A stretch of 64,000 bases of DNA from Akkermansia sp. (GCA_024405455.1 JAKSOT010000001.1:1-64000); one strand, 5' to 3'; positions 27,449 through 36,597 are shown, counted from the stretch's first letter. Notes: generated from the letters alone by a model not told the origin. Program-made: numbers and translations.

Positions 27449-28906
27449 ATGAAATCAACCGATACCAAGAAGGCCCTGTTCGAGGCCGTGTTCGACCGCG
27501 ACCTCGACACCGCGCGCTCGCTCATCGCGGCGGGCGCGGATGTCAACGCCAGGGACGGCGAGGGACGGACGCCCCTGATATGCGCCTGCCTGTACATGTC
27601 CGACGACTGCACCAAGCCGTTCCTGGATGCCGGGGCGGATGTCAACGCGCAGACCAACCAGGGCAACACCGCCCTGATGTACGCCGCGCTGACCGGCAAC
27701 GAGTGCGCTGTCCGTCGGCTCATCGCCGCCGGGGCAAACGTGAACGCGAAGAGCGCAGAGGGCATGACGGCGCTGTGGCGGGCCTGTTTCCACGGCTATG
27801 CGGGTTGCGCCCGCATGCTGCTGGATGCCGGCGCGGACCCCAACGCCGCGCCACGCTCCGGACGCTTCGCCCACACGACCCCGTTCAGGGCCGTCCGCGT
27901 GTACGGCAGCACCCCCGGCCATGAGGAATGCCTCCGCCTCTTGCTTGAGGCGGGAGCGGATCTCGACGCCGGGAACGGGAAAGGCGAAACCCTCCTGATG
28001 GATGCGTGCGGGATGGACGCCGCGGGGTTCGTCCGCACGCTCGTCGACTACGGCGCGGACGTGAACGCCGTGGACGTGTTCGGCAATACCGCCCTGTTGC
28101 GCGTCTGCCACGGGGGCAATGCGGAGCTCGCCCGCCTGCTGCTGGATGCCGGCGCCGACGTGAACGCCGCGGACGAGCGCGGCACCACTCCCCTGGCGTA
28201 TGCCTGCATGATGAACAATATGGAGCTCGCGCGCATGCTTATTGCCGCGGGCGCGGACGTGAACGCGGCGGAGACGCGCGGCTGGGTTGTCACGGGTGCG
28301 GGCGGCTGCACGCCCCTGATGCATGTCTGCTCAGTGGGCAATGTGGAATTCACGCGCATGCTCATGGAGGCGGGCGCGGATGTCAACGCCGCCACCGACG
28401 ACGGCGAAACGCTCCTCGCCCGCGCCGCCTTTGCCGGCCATCCGGACTGCGTCGGCGCGCTGCTCGATGCGGGCGCGGACGTGAACGCCAAGGCCATGGA
28501 TGGAATGACACCTCTGCTGGCAGCCTGCATGAACGGGAACGGTGATTGCGCGCACCTTCTCCTGGCCGCCGGCGCGGATGTCGCCGTGCAGGACAAAGGG
28601 GGCTACACTCCCCTGATATACGCCGCCTTCCGCGGCCTCGGGGATCTCGCCCGCAAGCTCATCGCGGCGGGCGCGGATGTGAATGCCGAGACCAAGGAAG
28701 GCATCACCGCGTTGTCGATGGCCTGCCACTACGGCTATGCAGACTGCACCCGCCTGCTCATCGAGTCCGGCGCCAACGTGAACGCCAAGGTCCACGGCGG
28801 CCGCTTCCACGGCATGACCGCCCTCAAAGCCGCCCGCGAAAACAACTGCACCCCCACCCACGCAGAATGCATCCGCCTCATCCAAGCCGCCGGAGCGAAG
28901 GAGTGA
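27449..28906 (+). CDS. Ankyrin-repeat protein (cassette gene 3)
   Basis: 485 residues made almost entirely of about 13 ankyrin repeats with the signature GADVNA...G.TPL..AC....... ..LL.AGA, from residue about 20 to the end. Two repeats carry insertions (around PRSGRFAHTTPF and ETRGWVVTGAGGCTPL). No signal peptide or membrane segment, so cytoplasmic. Ankyrin arrays bind other proteins; here it starts 21 bp after the double AAA+ gene and likely acts with it, as adaptor or sensor. That role is inferred. It ends directly before an inverted pair of dispersed repeats. Confidence 0.92.
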   Translation: MKSTDTKKALFEAVFDRDLDTARSLIAAGADVNARDGEGRTPLICACLYMSDDCTKPFLDAGADVNAQTNQGNTALMYAALTGNECAVRRLIAAGANVNAKSAEGMTALWRACFHGYAGCARMLLDAGADPNAAPRSGRFAHTTPFRAVRVYGSTPGHEECLRLLLEAGADLDAGNGKGETLLMDACGMDAAGFVRTLVDYGADVNAVDVFGNTALLRVCHGGNAELARLLLDAGADVNAADERGTTPLAYACMMNNMELARMLIAAGADVNAAETRGWVVTGAGGCTPLMHVCSVGNVEFTRMLMEAGADVNAATDDGETLLARAAFAGHPDCVGALLDAGADVNAKAMDGMTPLLAACMNGNGDCAHLLLAAGADVAVQDKGGYTPLIYAAFRGLGDLARKLIAAGADVNAETKEGITALSMACHYGYADCTRLLIESGANVNAKVHGGRFHGMTALKAARENNCTPTHAECIRLIQAAGAKE

Positions 28907-29265
28907 GGGGGGCGTTGGCGCTAATCCACCTACGCCCTGCGGGCTACGCCGAGGCAAGCGTATCAGGCGTGGTTACCCCCACGGCTCACGCCGTGGGCTG
29001 GGAAAAGTTGTCTCCGCCAAGGCGGCTCAATATAGCGCGCCTTGCGGCGCGAGGCCAGTTGACACCCGTGCCCTTGCGTGCGAAGCACGCCAAATATTGA
29101 GCCGCCCTGCGGCGTTCACATTTTCCAGCCCCAGGCGTCAGCCTGGGGGGTGTCCCCCTTCGCACTTACAACTAACGTAACCCCGCCTTGCCTGCCTCGG
29201 CGTAGCGCAACGCGCGAAGACGGGCGCGGGGTGGATACACGCCCACGGTCGTTGCTCTCATGCCC
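28907..29265. repeat. Multi-hairpin intergenic repeat, copy D (inverted pair)
   Basis: Two divergent arms of the dispersed repeat. The left arm reads in plus as GGTTACCCCCACGGCTCAC, GTGGGCTGGGAAAAGTTGTC, AAGGCGGCTCAATATAGCGC; the right arm reads as the inverse (TATTGAGCCGCCC, TTTTCCAGCCCC, GGGGGGTGTCCCCCTTCGCA, CTTACAACTAACGTAACCCC, GGGGTGGATACACGCCCACG). No gene is seen in it. It borders the AAA+/ankyrin cassette on the right. Confidence 0.75.
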
Positions 29266-29301
29266 CTGTTACCACCAACCACCACACAGAGCCCGACGGA
29301 A

Positions 29302-30759
29302 TCAAGCACCGCCTTTGGGAATCTGGATGGTGCCGTGTTTCAAATAGGCATCCCAAATTGTTTGGGGCGGGTACTTGATAAGTACCACCTCTTTGAGCTT
29401 GGGTTTCCCTTCCTTGACAATCAGGTCTGACAGCATGGGTATTTTTACAGAGCCAATCTGCATATACTCCTCGCAATCCCCTTTCAGTTCTTCTTCCCTG
29501 AAAGGCAGGATGAACGCATTGGCCACTTCTTGCACCTGTGGATATTTCTTTCGCAAAGCCAGCTCGTACAACTGCTGCTTGATGATGTCCTGGATTTTAG
29601 GCATGTCTGCTACTATTTTCCCTGCATCCTTGGAGGAATCAGGTATGTAGTATTTCGCATCAAGGATGGTAAGCATGCGCCCATCAACTTTTATCATGTC
29701 GGCTTCCAATGCAGAACCGCTGTGTGCGCCTTTGATGCCAAAATCCCAAAACGGCTTGGATGCCTCCATCTGCTCTGGGGTGGATTTCTCCATGCCGAAC
29801 GCCGCGCGGCAGGCTTCCTCCCACACCTCATGGAAGCCGCACTTGCCGAACAGGTATATGCCGTCCGTTGTGTCTTCGTCCTTCTCCTCCAAATAGCGCA
29901 GCATCAGGTTCAGCAAATACCGCCGGCGATTGTCGAACCGCTGGGTTTGCTCTTTCTTGATTATGCGCACTAGATATTCATTGTCTGTGAATTCCTCTTC
30001 GTGGTCCGGCGGGTCGGTTATAGCAGGAAGCCCCAGCAGATCCGGCAGGTGGAGCTTCTCCAATCCCTTCCAGGCCTGCCATACTAGATATTTGTGCAGG
30101 CGCGTGACGATATGGGCAGTGTCCGCCTGCTTCCTGCGCGTGTGCAACTCCATGTAGTAGGGGCGTCCGTCCTGCATGAGCGGCAACACCCTCCGGATGG
30201 TGCGCGGCCACATGATGCGCCCCTTGCCGTTCAGCTCGTTGATGTTCTCATCCACCCGGTATACGCCGTTCGCCTGGAAATCCGTCACCAGCTCCACCAT
30301 GACATGCAGGAAATCATGCCAGGCATCCTCCGAATCCTCCTCGCCTGTGCTGCTGGCTTCCTTTTTGTAGCGGGCAATGACCCGCATGACGGTGCGGAAT
30401 GACTCCATGCGCGCTTCTGATTGGGCGTTGTCTTTTACTTCGGCGCAATACTTGGGCAAGATATATAGAACACGCTTGCCGAACTGAATCAATCCCACAT
30501 ACCGGAAACAGTAGTCGTATTTGTGGATGTACCGACTGTCCCAAGAGGAGTCCGCATCATCGTCTTCTGTCTCATTGGTCTCGCCAGATTTTGTAACGAC
30601 CGTGCGCAGGATTTTGGCACACTTGAGCTGCTGCAGGGCATCTGACAAGCGTTTGTCATCCTCACCGGATGAGCCGATGCCCAGCAGCTCCCGCATCTTC
30701 TGGGAGTTGTAGTGCTGCTGCTCCCTAGCCCATTGCTGTTCCAGCTGTACCTCTGCCAT
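29302..30759 (-). CDS. McrC/LlaJI-like restriction endonuclease subunit
   Basis: 485 residues. The C-terminal half has the nuclease core DIKGAHSGSALEADMIKVDGRMLTILDAKYYIPD (about residues 340-375), a PD-(D/E)xK arrangement with Glu, Asp and DAK as the likely catalytic residues. The preceding CGFHEVWEEACRAAFG matches the LlaJI-type restriction enzyme family; the N-terminus has FRYVGLIQFGKRVLYILPKYC. It follows the McrB-like gene by 11 bp. In such two-gene systems the GTPase translocates and this subunit cleaves modified DNA or DNA at specific sites. Confidence 0.82.
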   Translation of the reverse strand: MAEVQLEQQWAREQQHYNSQKMRELLGIGSSGEDDKRLSDALQQLKCAKILRTVVTKSGETNETEDDDADSSWDSRYIHKYDYCFRYVGLIQFGKRVLYILPKYCAEVKDNAQSEARMESFRTVMRVIARYKKEASSTGEEDSEDAWHDFLHVMVELVTDFQANGVYRVDENINELNGKGRIMWPRTIRRVLPLMQDGRPYYMELHTRRKQADTAHIVTRLHKYLVWQAWKGLEKLHLPDLLGLPAITDPPDHEEEFTDNEYLVRIIKKEQTQRFDNRRRYLLNLMLRYLEEKDEDTTDGIYLFGKCGFHEVWEEACRAAFGMEKSTPEQMEASKPFWDFGIKGAHSGSALEADMIKVDGRMLTILDAKYYIPDSSKDAGKIVADMPKIQDIIKQQLYELALRKKYPQVQEVANAFILPFREEELKGDCEEYMQIGSVKIPMLSDLIVKEGKPKLKEVVLIKYPPQTIWDAYLKHGTIQIPKGGA

Positions 30760-30770
30760 TTTCGCTGGGT

Positions 30771-32906
30771 TTACTGGTTGATGGCTGCATCGTTTCCTTC
30801 ATTTCCTTTATTCGTATCATCAGCTTCTTGCGATTGCTTGTACCCCCGAAGATCTTTTTGGAATATACCGAGATTCTTCTTTTCCAAATCAAGGTCTTCC
30901 CGCAGTTTCGCGCAGGTGTTCAACTTCGTTTGGAATATTCCCGTCTTGAACGGCTTTGCTGCATCCTCGAACAAATACAACAAAACCTTTTCTTTGACGG
31001 CATTTTTCAAGTCTTTTTTCCGTTCTTCCTCCTTCAAGAAGTAGTATCCCATCAGCTTATCCTCCTGTACCTGGTGTTCCAACAGGAGCTCGTTAATGCC
31101 TCTGCGGAGTTGATCCCAAAGGTCATTCTTATCTGCTTTTGGGGTAGGGTCGATATCCATGTTCACGAAGCTCCAGCGGCGCTTGAGTGCTGTGTCCATG
31201 GGGAACACGCCTTGGTCTGCGCTATTCATGGTGGCCCAGATGTATAAGTTGGCAGGCAGGCGGAGTTCGTTCATGATATCTTTACTTGGCCGTGTGCCTT
31301 GCATCTTTTCGTCGCCTTCCCGCTCATCCATCAAGTATTCATACAATTCCTCGGAGGGACAAATGGCGTACTCGCTTTCGTGCTTATTCACACTGCCATC
31401 CTCGCTGTCTTCTGAGGCGCGGTCCAATAGCTGGAACACGTCGCCAAAGACGGCCGCTGTGTTGGCGCGGTTAATTTCCTCGATAATCAAGCAGTAGTCT
31501 GTCGCTCGGTTCCAAAGAGCCTTTTTGAGCATCTTTGCAAACGGTCCGGGAACAAAGGCATATTCTATACCTCTCTTTTTATCTCCCTCTTCTGTTTTGG
31601 ACATCTTGGGACGATAGGTTCCCACGAAATCATAATAGGTGTATTCCGGGTGGAATGTCACACGCATGATATTTTTTGCTCCGAACTGGCTGTGCGCCTC
31701 GCGGTTCAACGTATAGCTCTTCCCCGTCCCCGGCGCTCCCGCCCAGATGGTGTTGTGCGGATGTTTGGGTTCCTGTTCGCTTTCCTCGTCATTGCAATCT
31801 GAATTGGAATCACTATCTTCCTGAACTGTTCCGGAGTAAGGGGATATATTATCATCTCCCAAGGCGTCGACTACCATTGGCTTGAATTGCTCAGGCGTGA
31901 TAGCCACCCCATTTTTAGGCACGGGGTCATTAGTGTATTTGAATACAAATTGTATTTTTGCCTTGTCTACGTCATCTTTGTAATTTGGGTATATATTGTT
32001 TGAGAAATAGGTAATGATGTCTGAAATACCTCCTCCACATATTAAGCTGATAGTCTCATTTCCAATTTTAAACTTTCTCGTATGGGAGTTTTGTCTTTGA
32101 AAAACCTCCTTAAAAGTTTGATTTAGTCCGTGCTCCATATTTTTTCCAATGAGGGTGGCAATCCCCGGCACAAAATGGCCTATGAGCTCACAGTTGTATG
32201 ATTTACCATTTTCCATACAATAGGAAAGCTGTTTATCACCAGACAAGATAGACACAACTTTTATGAATCCGTTGATGTTTCCCCTTATTTTATCATCACT
32301 CAATTTTTCAATGGCTTCAAGAGGGAATTTAAATAACTCGTCACGATTTTCGGTATCAATATTAATCTTCATCAGTTCTTCCTTGTTGGGTGGATTGTTT
32401 TGAATAAATGATGCCACTTTCACGCAACATTCATAAAGGCTCTCATTGCCCTTGCACGGGCCAAAGAAAATTTTCAGTCCGTATCGTTCGCCGGATGGTT
32501 CTTTGGGGCTCGGTTCCGCTAATGGAAAGTACTTGAAATTGCCTTGCGCTTCATCTAGCTTTCCGCACAAATATTTGTGATATTTCCTTTTTTCTATGAG
32601 GTCATTGAGTTCCCTGTCGTTATTACTCTCCATGTCAATGGCGACCGCGAAGTCACCATATTCAAATCCATCAATATTTTCTATGCACTGTTTATAAAGC
32701 GCGCCATTGCCATTAGGAGTAACAATTTTAAGGCATTTAATATAGCTGCAATAGCCACGGTATTCATCCTTGAGATTGAGATGAATAGCCCATTGATTAA
32801 TCGTACATTTTCCCTCGAAAAAATTATGAAACTCATTGTCCGAGCCAAGCAACGAGTTCAATTTTACACATATTTCTATTTGTTTATGTTCTTCTTCTTC
32901 TGTCAT
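30771..32906 (-). CDS. McrB-like AAA+ GTPase of a restriction system
   Basis: 711 residues from ATG 32906, chosen because the candidate promoter's start point lies between it and the upstream in-frame Met. The N-terminal 370 residues are an unrecognised, AT-rich specificity region. The C-terminal AAA+ domain has Walker A GAPGTGKSYTLN (about 384-395), Walker B LIIEEINRAN, and the McrB signature MNSADQGVFPMDTALKRRW (about 557-575). It drives DNA translocation for the McrC/LlaJI-like partner just downstream. The fast-changing N-terminus suggests recognition of foreign or modified DNA. Confidence 0.88.
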   Translation of the reverse strand: MTEEEEHKQIEICVKLNSLLGSDNEFHNFFEGKCTINQWAIHLNLKDEYRGYCSYIKCLKIVTPNGNGALYKQCIENIDGFEYGDFAVAIDMESNNDRELNDLIEKRKYHKYLCGKLDEAQGNFKYFPLAEPSPKEPSGERYGLKIFFGPCKGNESLYECCVKVASFIQNNPPNKEELMKINIDTENRDELFKFPLEAIEKLSDDKIRGNINGFIKVVSILSGDKQLSYCMENGKSYNCELIGHFVPGIATLIGKNMEHGLNQTFKEVFQRQNSHTRKFKIGNETISLICGGGISDIITYFSNNIYPNYKDDVDKAKIQFVFKYTNDPVPKNGVAITPEQFKPMVVDALGDDNISPYSGTVQEDSDSNSDCNDEESEQEPKHPHNTIWAGAPGTGKSYTLNREAHSQFGAKNIMRVTFHPEYTYYDFVGTYRPKMSKTEEGDKKRGIEYAFVPGPFAKMLKKALWNRATDYCLIIEEINRANTAAVFGDVFQLLDRASEDSEDGSVNKHESEYAICPSEELYEYLMDEREGDEKMQGTRPSKDIMNELRLPANLYIWATMNSADQGVFPMDTALKRRWSFVNMDIDPTPKADKNDLWDQLRRGINELLLEHQVQEDKLMGYYFLKEEERKKDLKNAVKEKVLLYLFEDAAKPFKTGIFQTKLNTCAKLREDLDLEKKNLGIFQKDLRGYKQSQEADDTNKGNEGNDAAINQ

Positions 32907-32965
32907 GGTGGTTAGATGGTGCGGTTGGTAATGGAGGAGCGTGCTTGAAAGGCTCCAATGGTTCG

Positions 32966-32994
32966 CTTGTACCATGGAGGTGGAGGGATGTCAA
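32966..32994 (-). promoter_or_regulatory. Promoter of the McrB/LlaJI-like pair
   Basis: Minus strand: -35 TTGACA (32994-32989), 17-bp spacer, -10 TACAAG (32971-32966), about 60 bp before the ATG at 32906. It lies back to back with the promoter of the GHKL gene. Confidence 0.5.
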
Positions 32995-33038
32995 GGTGCA
33001 AAGTGGATGATTTTGCATCTCGGGGTGGCAGAGTGGCG

Positions 33039-33068
33039 TTGACAAGGGGCGTGTGCTGCGGGTATAGT
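33039..33068 (+). promoter_or_regulatory. Promoter of the STAS-GHKL gene
   Basis: -35 TTGACA (33039-33044), 18-bp spacer, -10 TATAGT (33063-33068), with the ATG at 33075, 6 nt later. The predicted start of transcription is the A of the ATG. Confidence 0.75.
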
Positions 33069-33074
33069 GTTCGC

Positions 33075-34121
33075 ATGAGACTGGAGCTGCCGAAATCGGG
33101 ATCTCGGGAGGTGCTGGAGTATCTGGCGGGGCTGCCGGAGATTGCGGCGGGGGATGAGGTGGAGTTGGACTTTGGGCGGGTGAGCGTGTTGACATCGTTC
33201 TACATGTTGGCGCTGGGGACGGCGCTGCGGCGGGTGCTGGCGGGGAAGGGTTGCCGGATGCGGTTCACCGGGTTTCAACGCGATGCGGTGGAGAATTATG
33301 CGGGGTACATGGGGATGAAGCACCTGCTGGATGAGGCACTTCCGGTGGAGGGGCTGAAGGAGGCGGGGCAGGACGAGGGCACGCATTTGCCCATCACCCG
33401 CCTGTCCATGAAGGAGCTGTTCAAGGCGGCGTTCGAGCAGCGGAGGTTCCTGGAGGCGGGCGACTTGATAGAGGAGCAGGCGCAGCGGCTGGCGCGGGTG
33501 ATCACGGCGCACACGCCGGAGCTAGCGCCGCTGATGGGCTTCCTCATCCGCGAAATCCTGCGCAACATCCCGGAGCACGGGAACGCGGACGAGATGTGGA
33601 TATGCGCGCAGCGGTGGAGGAACAGCTTTGCGGAGCTCACCATCCTGGACGAGGGCATCGGCATCTTCAACAGCCTGGCGAGCAACCCCAAGCACCGAGA
33701 GTACATCACGGACAACGAACAGGCGCTGCAGTGGGCGGTGAAGCCCGGCATCTCGCAATCCTTCCAGCCTTCGTACAAGCCGAACAAGCGCAGCCAGTGG
33801 GAGAACTCCGGCTACGGGCTGTACATGGTGAGCGGCATCTGCCGGGAGCTTGGCGGCAAGTTCCTGCTGGCCAGCTACGGCAACTACATCTCGCTGCGCA
33901 AGGACGGCACGTTCGAGCGCGGCGCCACGGATTTCCACGGCACGGTGCTGCGCATCTCCATCCCCACCGGCAGGGAGCTGGACACGCAGGACCTGCTGCG
34001 CCGGCTTTCCGAGGCGGGCGAGCGGGAGGCCTCCACCATCCGCAACGCGTTCAAGCAGGCCTCCAAGCCCTCCCGCGGCCTGCTCACCGAGCTGGGAATC
34101 GATGCCCCGCCGCAGGGGTAG
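33075..34121 (+). CDS. STAS-like plus GHKL (Bergerat-fold) ATPase protein
   Basis: 348 residues from ATG 33075, fixed by the promoter. Residues about 1-75 (GDEVELDFGRVSVLTSFYMLALGTALRRVL) resemble a STAS/SpoIIAA-like domain. The C-terminal part is a GHKL ATPase: N box IREILRNIPEHG (about 158), G1 LDEGIGIF (about 191), G2 ENSGYGLYMVSGICRELGGKF (about 243). It could be a partner-switch regulator or anti-sigma-type kinase, combining antagonist and kinase in one chain. It is divergent from the McrB pair, 168 bp apart; functional linkage is unproven. Confidence 0.75.
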   Translation: MRLELPKSGSREVLEYLAGLPEIAAGDEVELDFGRVSVLTSFYMLALGTALRRVLAGKGCRMRFTGFQRDAVENYAGYMGMKHLLDEALPVEGLKEAGQDEGTHLPITRLSMKELFKAAFEQRRFLEAGDLIEEQAQRLARVITAHTPELAPLMGFLIREILRNIPEHGNADEMWICAQRWRNSFAELTILDEGIGIFNSLASNPKHREYITDNEQALQWAVKPGISQSFQPSYKPNKRSQWENSGYGLYMVSGICRELGGKFLLASYGNYISLRKDGTFERGATDFHGTVLRISIPTGRELDTQDLLRRLSEAGEREASTIRNAFKQASKPSRGLLTELGIDAPPQG

Positions 34122-34124
34122 GCG

Positions 34125-34384
34125 GAATAGGCTCGGAGAGGTGCGGGCGTTGATTCGGTGCCGCCTCACGGCACCTCACCCCTTCGGGGCAAACACGCTT
34201 CGCGGTTTGTCCAATCCGCCTTACCGCGCCACAAGCGGCGCGCCCCTCCGGGGGCCGTCGGCGGCTTTGGCGTGAGTCCACACCGCCATTCGGCGACGTT
34301 CCGTGGTGAAACGAATCGGGCGTGGACAACCCCACGGCCCTGCCGTGGGCTAGGAAAAGTTGACGCCACCAAGGTGGCTCAAAA
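34125..34384. repeat. Multi-hairpin intergenic repeat, copy E (composite)
   Basis: Contains modules of the dispersed repeat: GTGCCGCCTCACGGCACC hairpin, CAAGCGGCGCGCCCCTCC, GGGGGCCGTCGGCGGCTTTG, ACAACCCCACGGCCCTGCCG, GTGGGCTAGGAAAAGTTGAC, AAGGTGGCTCAAAACTAGGC. No gene is seen. Confidence 0.7.
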
Positions 34385-34588
34385 CTAGGCGCGGCGAAGC
34401 CGCGCGAGGGCCTCGCATGCGGGTTCGTAGCCCTGTCCGGCGGCCATGCGGTACCATCTGGCCGCCTGCTGCAGGTCCTTGTCCACGGTGTCGCCTGTCT
34501 CGTAGCATTCGCCGAGCTGGAACTGCGCCTCTGCATCGCCTTGATACTCCGCCTTGAGACGGAGGACGTCTATCTTTGTGAATATCAT
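34385..34588 (-). CDS. Single-unit Sel1-repeat protein
   Basis: 67 residues from ATG 34588. It holds one Sel1-like unit, GDAEAQFQLGECYETGDTVDKDLQQAARWYRMAAGQGYEPACEALARL, which normally repeats many times in scaffold proteins. The same frame is open further upstream, but that part is antisense to the DUF4143 gene and looks unnatural. It may be a remnant of a longer Sel1 protein or a free micro-protein. Confidence 0.6.
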   Translation of the reverse strand: MIFTKIDVLRLKAEYQGDAEAQFQLGECYETGDTVDKDLQQAARWYRMAAGQGYEPACEALARLRRA

Positions 34589-34713
34589 ATCTATAGGGTA
34601 TTGGGTTAGGTTCGGGAGGGCGTGCCCCCCTTCTTCGGGGTAGGTGCATATGATAGCACACCCACCCCGAATTGGCAAGCTCCGCGCGTGACATGTTGCA
34701 GGGGAATTTCCGC

Positions 34714-36084
34714 TCAGGCCAACACCTCGCGCTCGTAGATGGCGGCGCACTCCGACGCCACGCGGCACACCGCGGACAGCGGGATGTCCAGCAGCGTGTA
34801 CGCGCCGGCCTCCGTGGTCTTGGTGGCGGGGATGGACACCTTCTGCACGGAGTAGGGCGACATGGAGACGCGCACGGCGAGCGGGATGCGGTAGCGGCGG
34901 TAGAAGCTCTGCAGGCTGCGGGCCTTCAGGTTGCGCTCCGCCTTCACCTCCATCGCGAACACGCCGTCGTCCGTGGGCAGCAGGAAATCCACCTCCGCCT
35001 GCGCGCGCTCGGCGGTCCAGTAATACGGGTCCCAACCGCACTCGGCGCGCAGCTGCTGCTGCACGTACTGCTCCGTGAGCGCGCCCTTGTACTGGGTGAA
35101 CACCGCCGTGCGGTCCACCAGCTGGCGCTGCTGCAGGCGGCACTTGGCCGCCAGCAGGCCCACATCCAGGAAGTACAGCTTGAACGCCGCGTCCTTGTAC
35201 GCCTCCAGCGGATGCTGCGGCAGCGCGGCGCGGAAGACGGGACTCACCAGCCCCGCGTCTTCCAGCCAATGCAGGGGCAGACGCAGGTGCCGCGCGTGCA
35301 TGCCGGGCTGAACCTGGTTGTACAGGAAGCGCTTGTCCTCCTTGGCCAGCTGGGACGGTATGGACTCCCACGCCAGCGAGATGTTTTGCGCGATGTCCAT
35401 GGAGGCGTGCTTGCTGAAATCATCCTTGTAGTCGTCAAGGATATCAAGCTGCATCTGGCGCACCGCGCTCAAGTCGTGGGATTCTGCCTCCTCGGCCACC
35501 ACGCCGGGCATACCGCCCACAAAATAGTACCGGCGCAGCTTGTTTTCGAGCTCGCGGGCAAAGAGGTTTATTTGTCTCCATTCGCCCTCGCGCACCATTT
35601 GGGCGAACATCTCGTCGCCGGTGCCCTCCAGATACTCCGTGAAGGTCATGGGGTACATGTGCAGGCGGTTCACCTTGCCGACGGGAAATCCCGTCCCGCG
35701 GCGCTCGGCAATGCCCAGCAGCGAACCCGCCGCCATGACCGCGTATTCCGGGGCATCCTCGCAGAAATATTTCAGGGATGTGATGGCGGAGGGGCATTCC
35801 TGGATTTCATCCAGAATGATGAGGGTGTCCTGCGGTGTCAGGGGAAATCCGGCATGCGCCTGAATGTCACCCAGCAAGCGCTTGACGTTTAAATTTTCCT
35901 CGAACGACCTGCGGAGCGGCAAGTCTTCATCGAAGCGCACGTACGCCACCTTGGCGAACTCCTGACGTCCGAATTCGCGCATGGCCCACGTCTTTCCCAC
36001 CTGTCTGGCTCCCATCATGATGAGGGGTTTGCGGCGGGGATTGTTTTTCCACTTCAACAGCTGCTTGAAAATGGCTCTTTTCAT
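34714..36084 (-). CDS. AAA_14/DUF4143 ATP-binding protein
   Basis: 456 residues. Walker A MMGARQVGKT (23-32), Walker B LIILDEIQECP (about 97), MAAGSLLGIAERR sensor region and MYPMTFTEYL define the AAA_14 type; the C-terminal part (from about residue 230) is the DUF4143 nuclease-like domain, with EVDFLLPTDDGVFAMEVKAERNLKARSL (about 370-397), a PD-(D/E)xK-like core. These proteins are abundant in gut bacteria, with unknown job. An array of 33-bp repeats lies directly upstream of its start. Confidence 0.88.
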   Translation of the reverse strand: MKRAIFKQLLKWKNNPRRKPLIMMGARQVGKTWAMREFGRQEFAKVAYVRFDEDLPLRRSFEENLNVKRLLGDIQAHAGFPLTPQDTLIILDEIQECPSAITSLKYFCEDAPEYAVMAAGSLLGIAERRGTGFPVGKVNRLHMYPMTFTEYLEGTGDEMFAQMVREGEWRQINLFARELENKLRRYYFVGGMPGVVAEEAESHDLSAVRQMQLDILDDYKDDFSKHASMDIAQNISLAWESIPSQLAKEDKRFLYNQVQPGMHARHLRLPLHWLEDAGLVSPVFRAALPQHPLEAYKDAAFKLYFLDVGLLAAKCRLQQRQLVDRTAVFTQYKGALTEQYVQQQLRAECGWDPYYWTAERAQAEVDFLLPTDDGVFAMEVKAERNLKARSLQSFYRRYRIPLAVRVSMSPYSVQKVSIPATKTTEAGAYTLLDIPLSAVCRVASECAAIYEREVLA

Positions 36085-36130
36085 CTCGGAGTCGTTTTAG
36101 CATGTTTTTTAATCACTTGCAAGCCCTATC

Positions 36131-36250
36131 TGCAACTAATGCAAAGATAAATTGCCTCTGAACTGCAACTAATGCAAAGATAAACCACCTCCATGCTGCA
36201 ACTAATGCGAAGACAAATTGCCGCACTTCTGCACATAATGCGAAGATAAA
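36131..36250. repeat. 33-bp tandem repeats, block 1 (four units)
   Basis: Four units at 36131, 36164, 36197 and 36230 share TGCAACTAATGC followed by (A/G)AAGA(T/C)AAA, each with a 12-nt variable spacer; exact period 33 bp. Read on the minus strand every unit gives FIFALVA-like codons in the same frame. It lies just before the DUF4143 gene start. Confidence 0.9.
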
Positions 36251-36414
36251 CCGGGATGGAAACACCCCTCGGGTGCATTTTGGCAATGGTCGTCTCACGC
36301 GCGTGGACGGCGGCTCATTCCGACGCCACGCGGCCCACCGCCGCCAGCCCTCCATGCCATGTGTGTACACACATGGCGGAAACAGACGCAAAATCAGCGG
36401 ATTGCAAGCGCGTT

Positions 36415-36533
36415 TTTACGAAATGCAAAGATAAATCGGCTGAAATTTTCCGAAATGCGAAGACAAAATGCCGCACTTCTGCAACTAATGCAAAGACAAA
36501 TTGCCGCAGTTGTGCAACTAATGCGAAGATAAC
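36415..36533. repeat. 33-bp tandem repeats, block 2 (four units)
   Basis: Cores at 36425, 36457, 36490 and 36523 (spacing 32-33 bp); the first two units have lost the TGCAACT part. About 165 bp of non-repeat sequence, including a GTGTGTACACAC palindrome (36361-36372), separates the blocks. Confidence 0.85.
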
Positions 36534-36597
36534 CCGGGGGCGCCCGCCTAGCGCTTGTTTCAACTTCCTAACATGCTCGTTTTAAGCGTTTGTCAAT

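Noticed and set aside
32907-32975. Longer start of the McrB-like protein
   Set aside because: The upstream Met lies at or before the predicted transcription start and the extra residues look non-coding.
34589-35371. Upstream extension of the small Sel1 frame
   Set aside because: Overlaps the DUF4143 gene on the same strand in another frame and has Arg/Ala/Gly-rich, unnatural composition.
36131-36533. CRISPR array
   Set aside because: Units are tandem with a 33-bp total period and 12-nt spacers; spacers are too short and no cas genes are present.
36113-36563. Minus-strand frames across the 33-bp repeats (FIFALVA units)
   Set aside because: The frame is open only because the period is a multiple of three; the flanks look random and no start signal is present.
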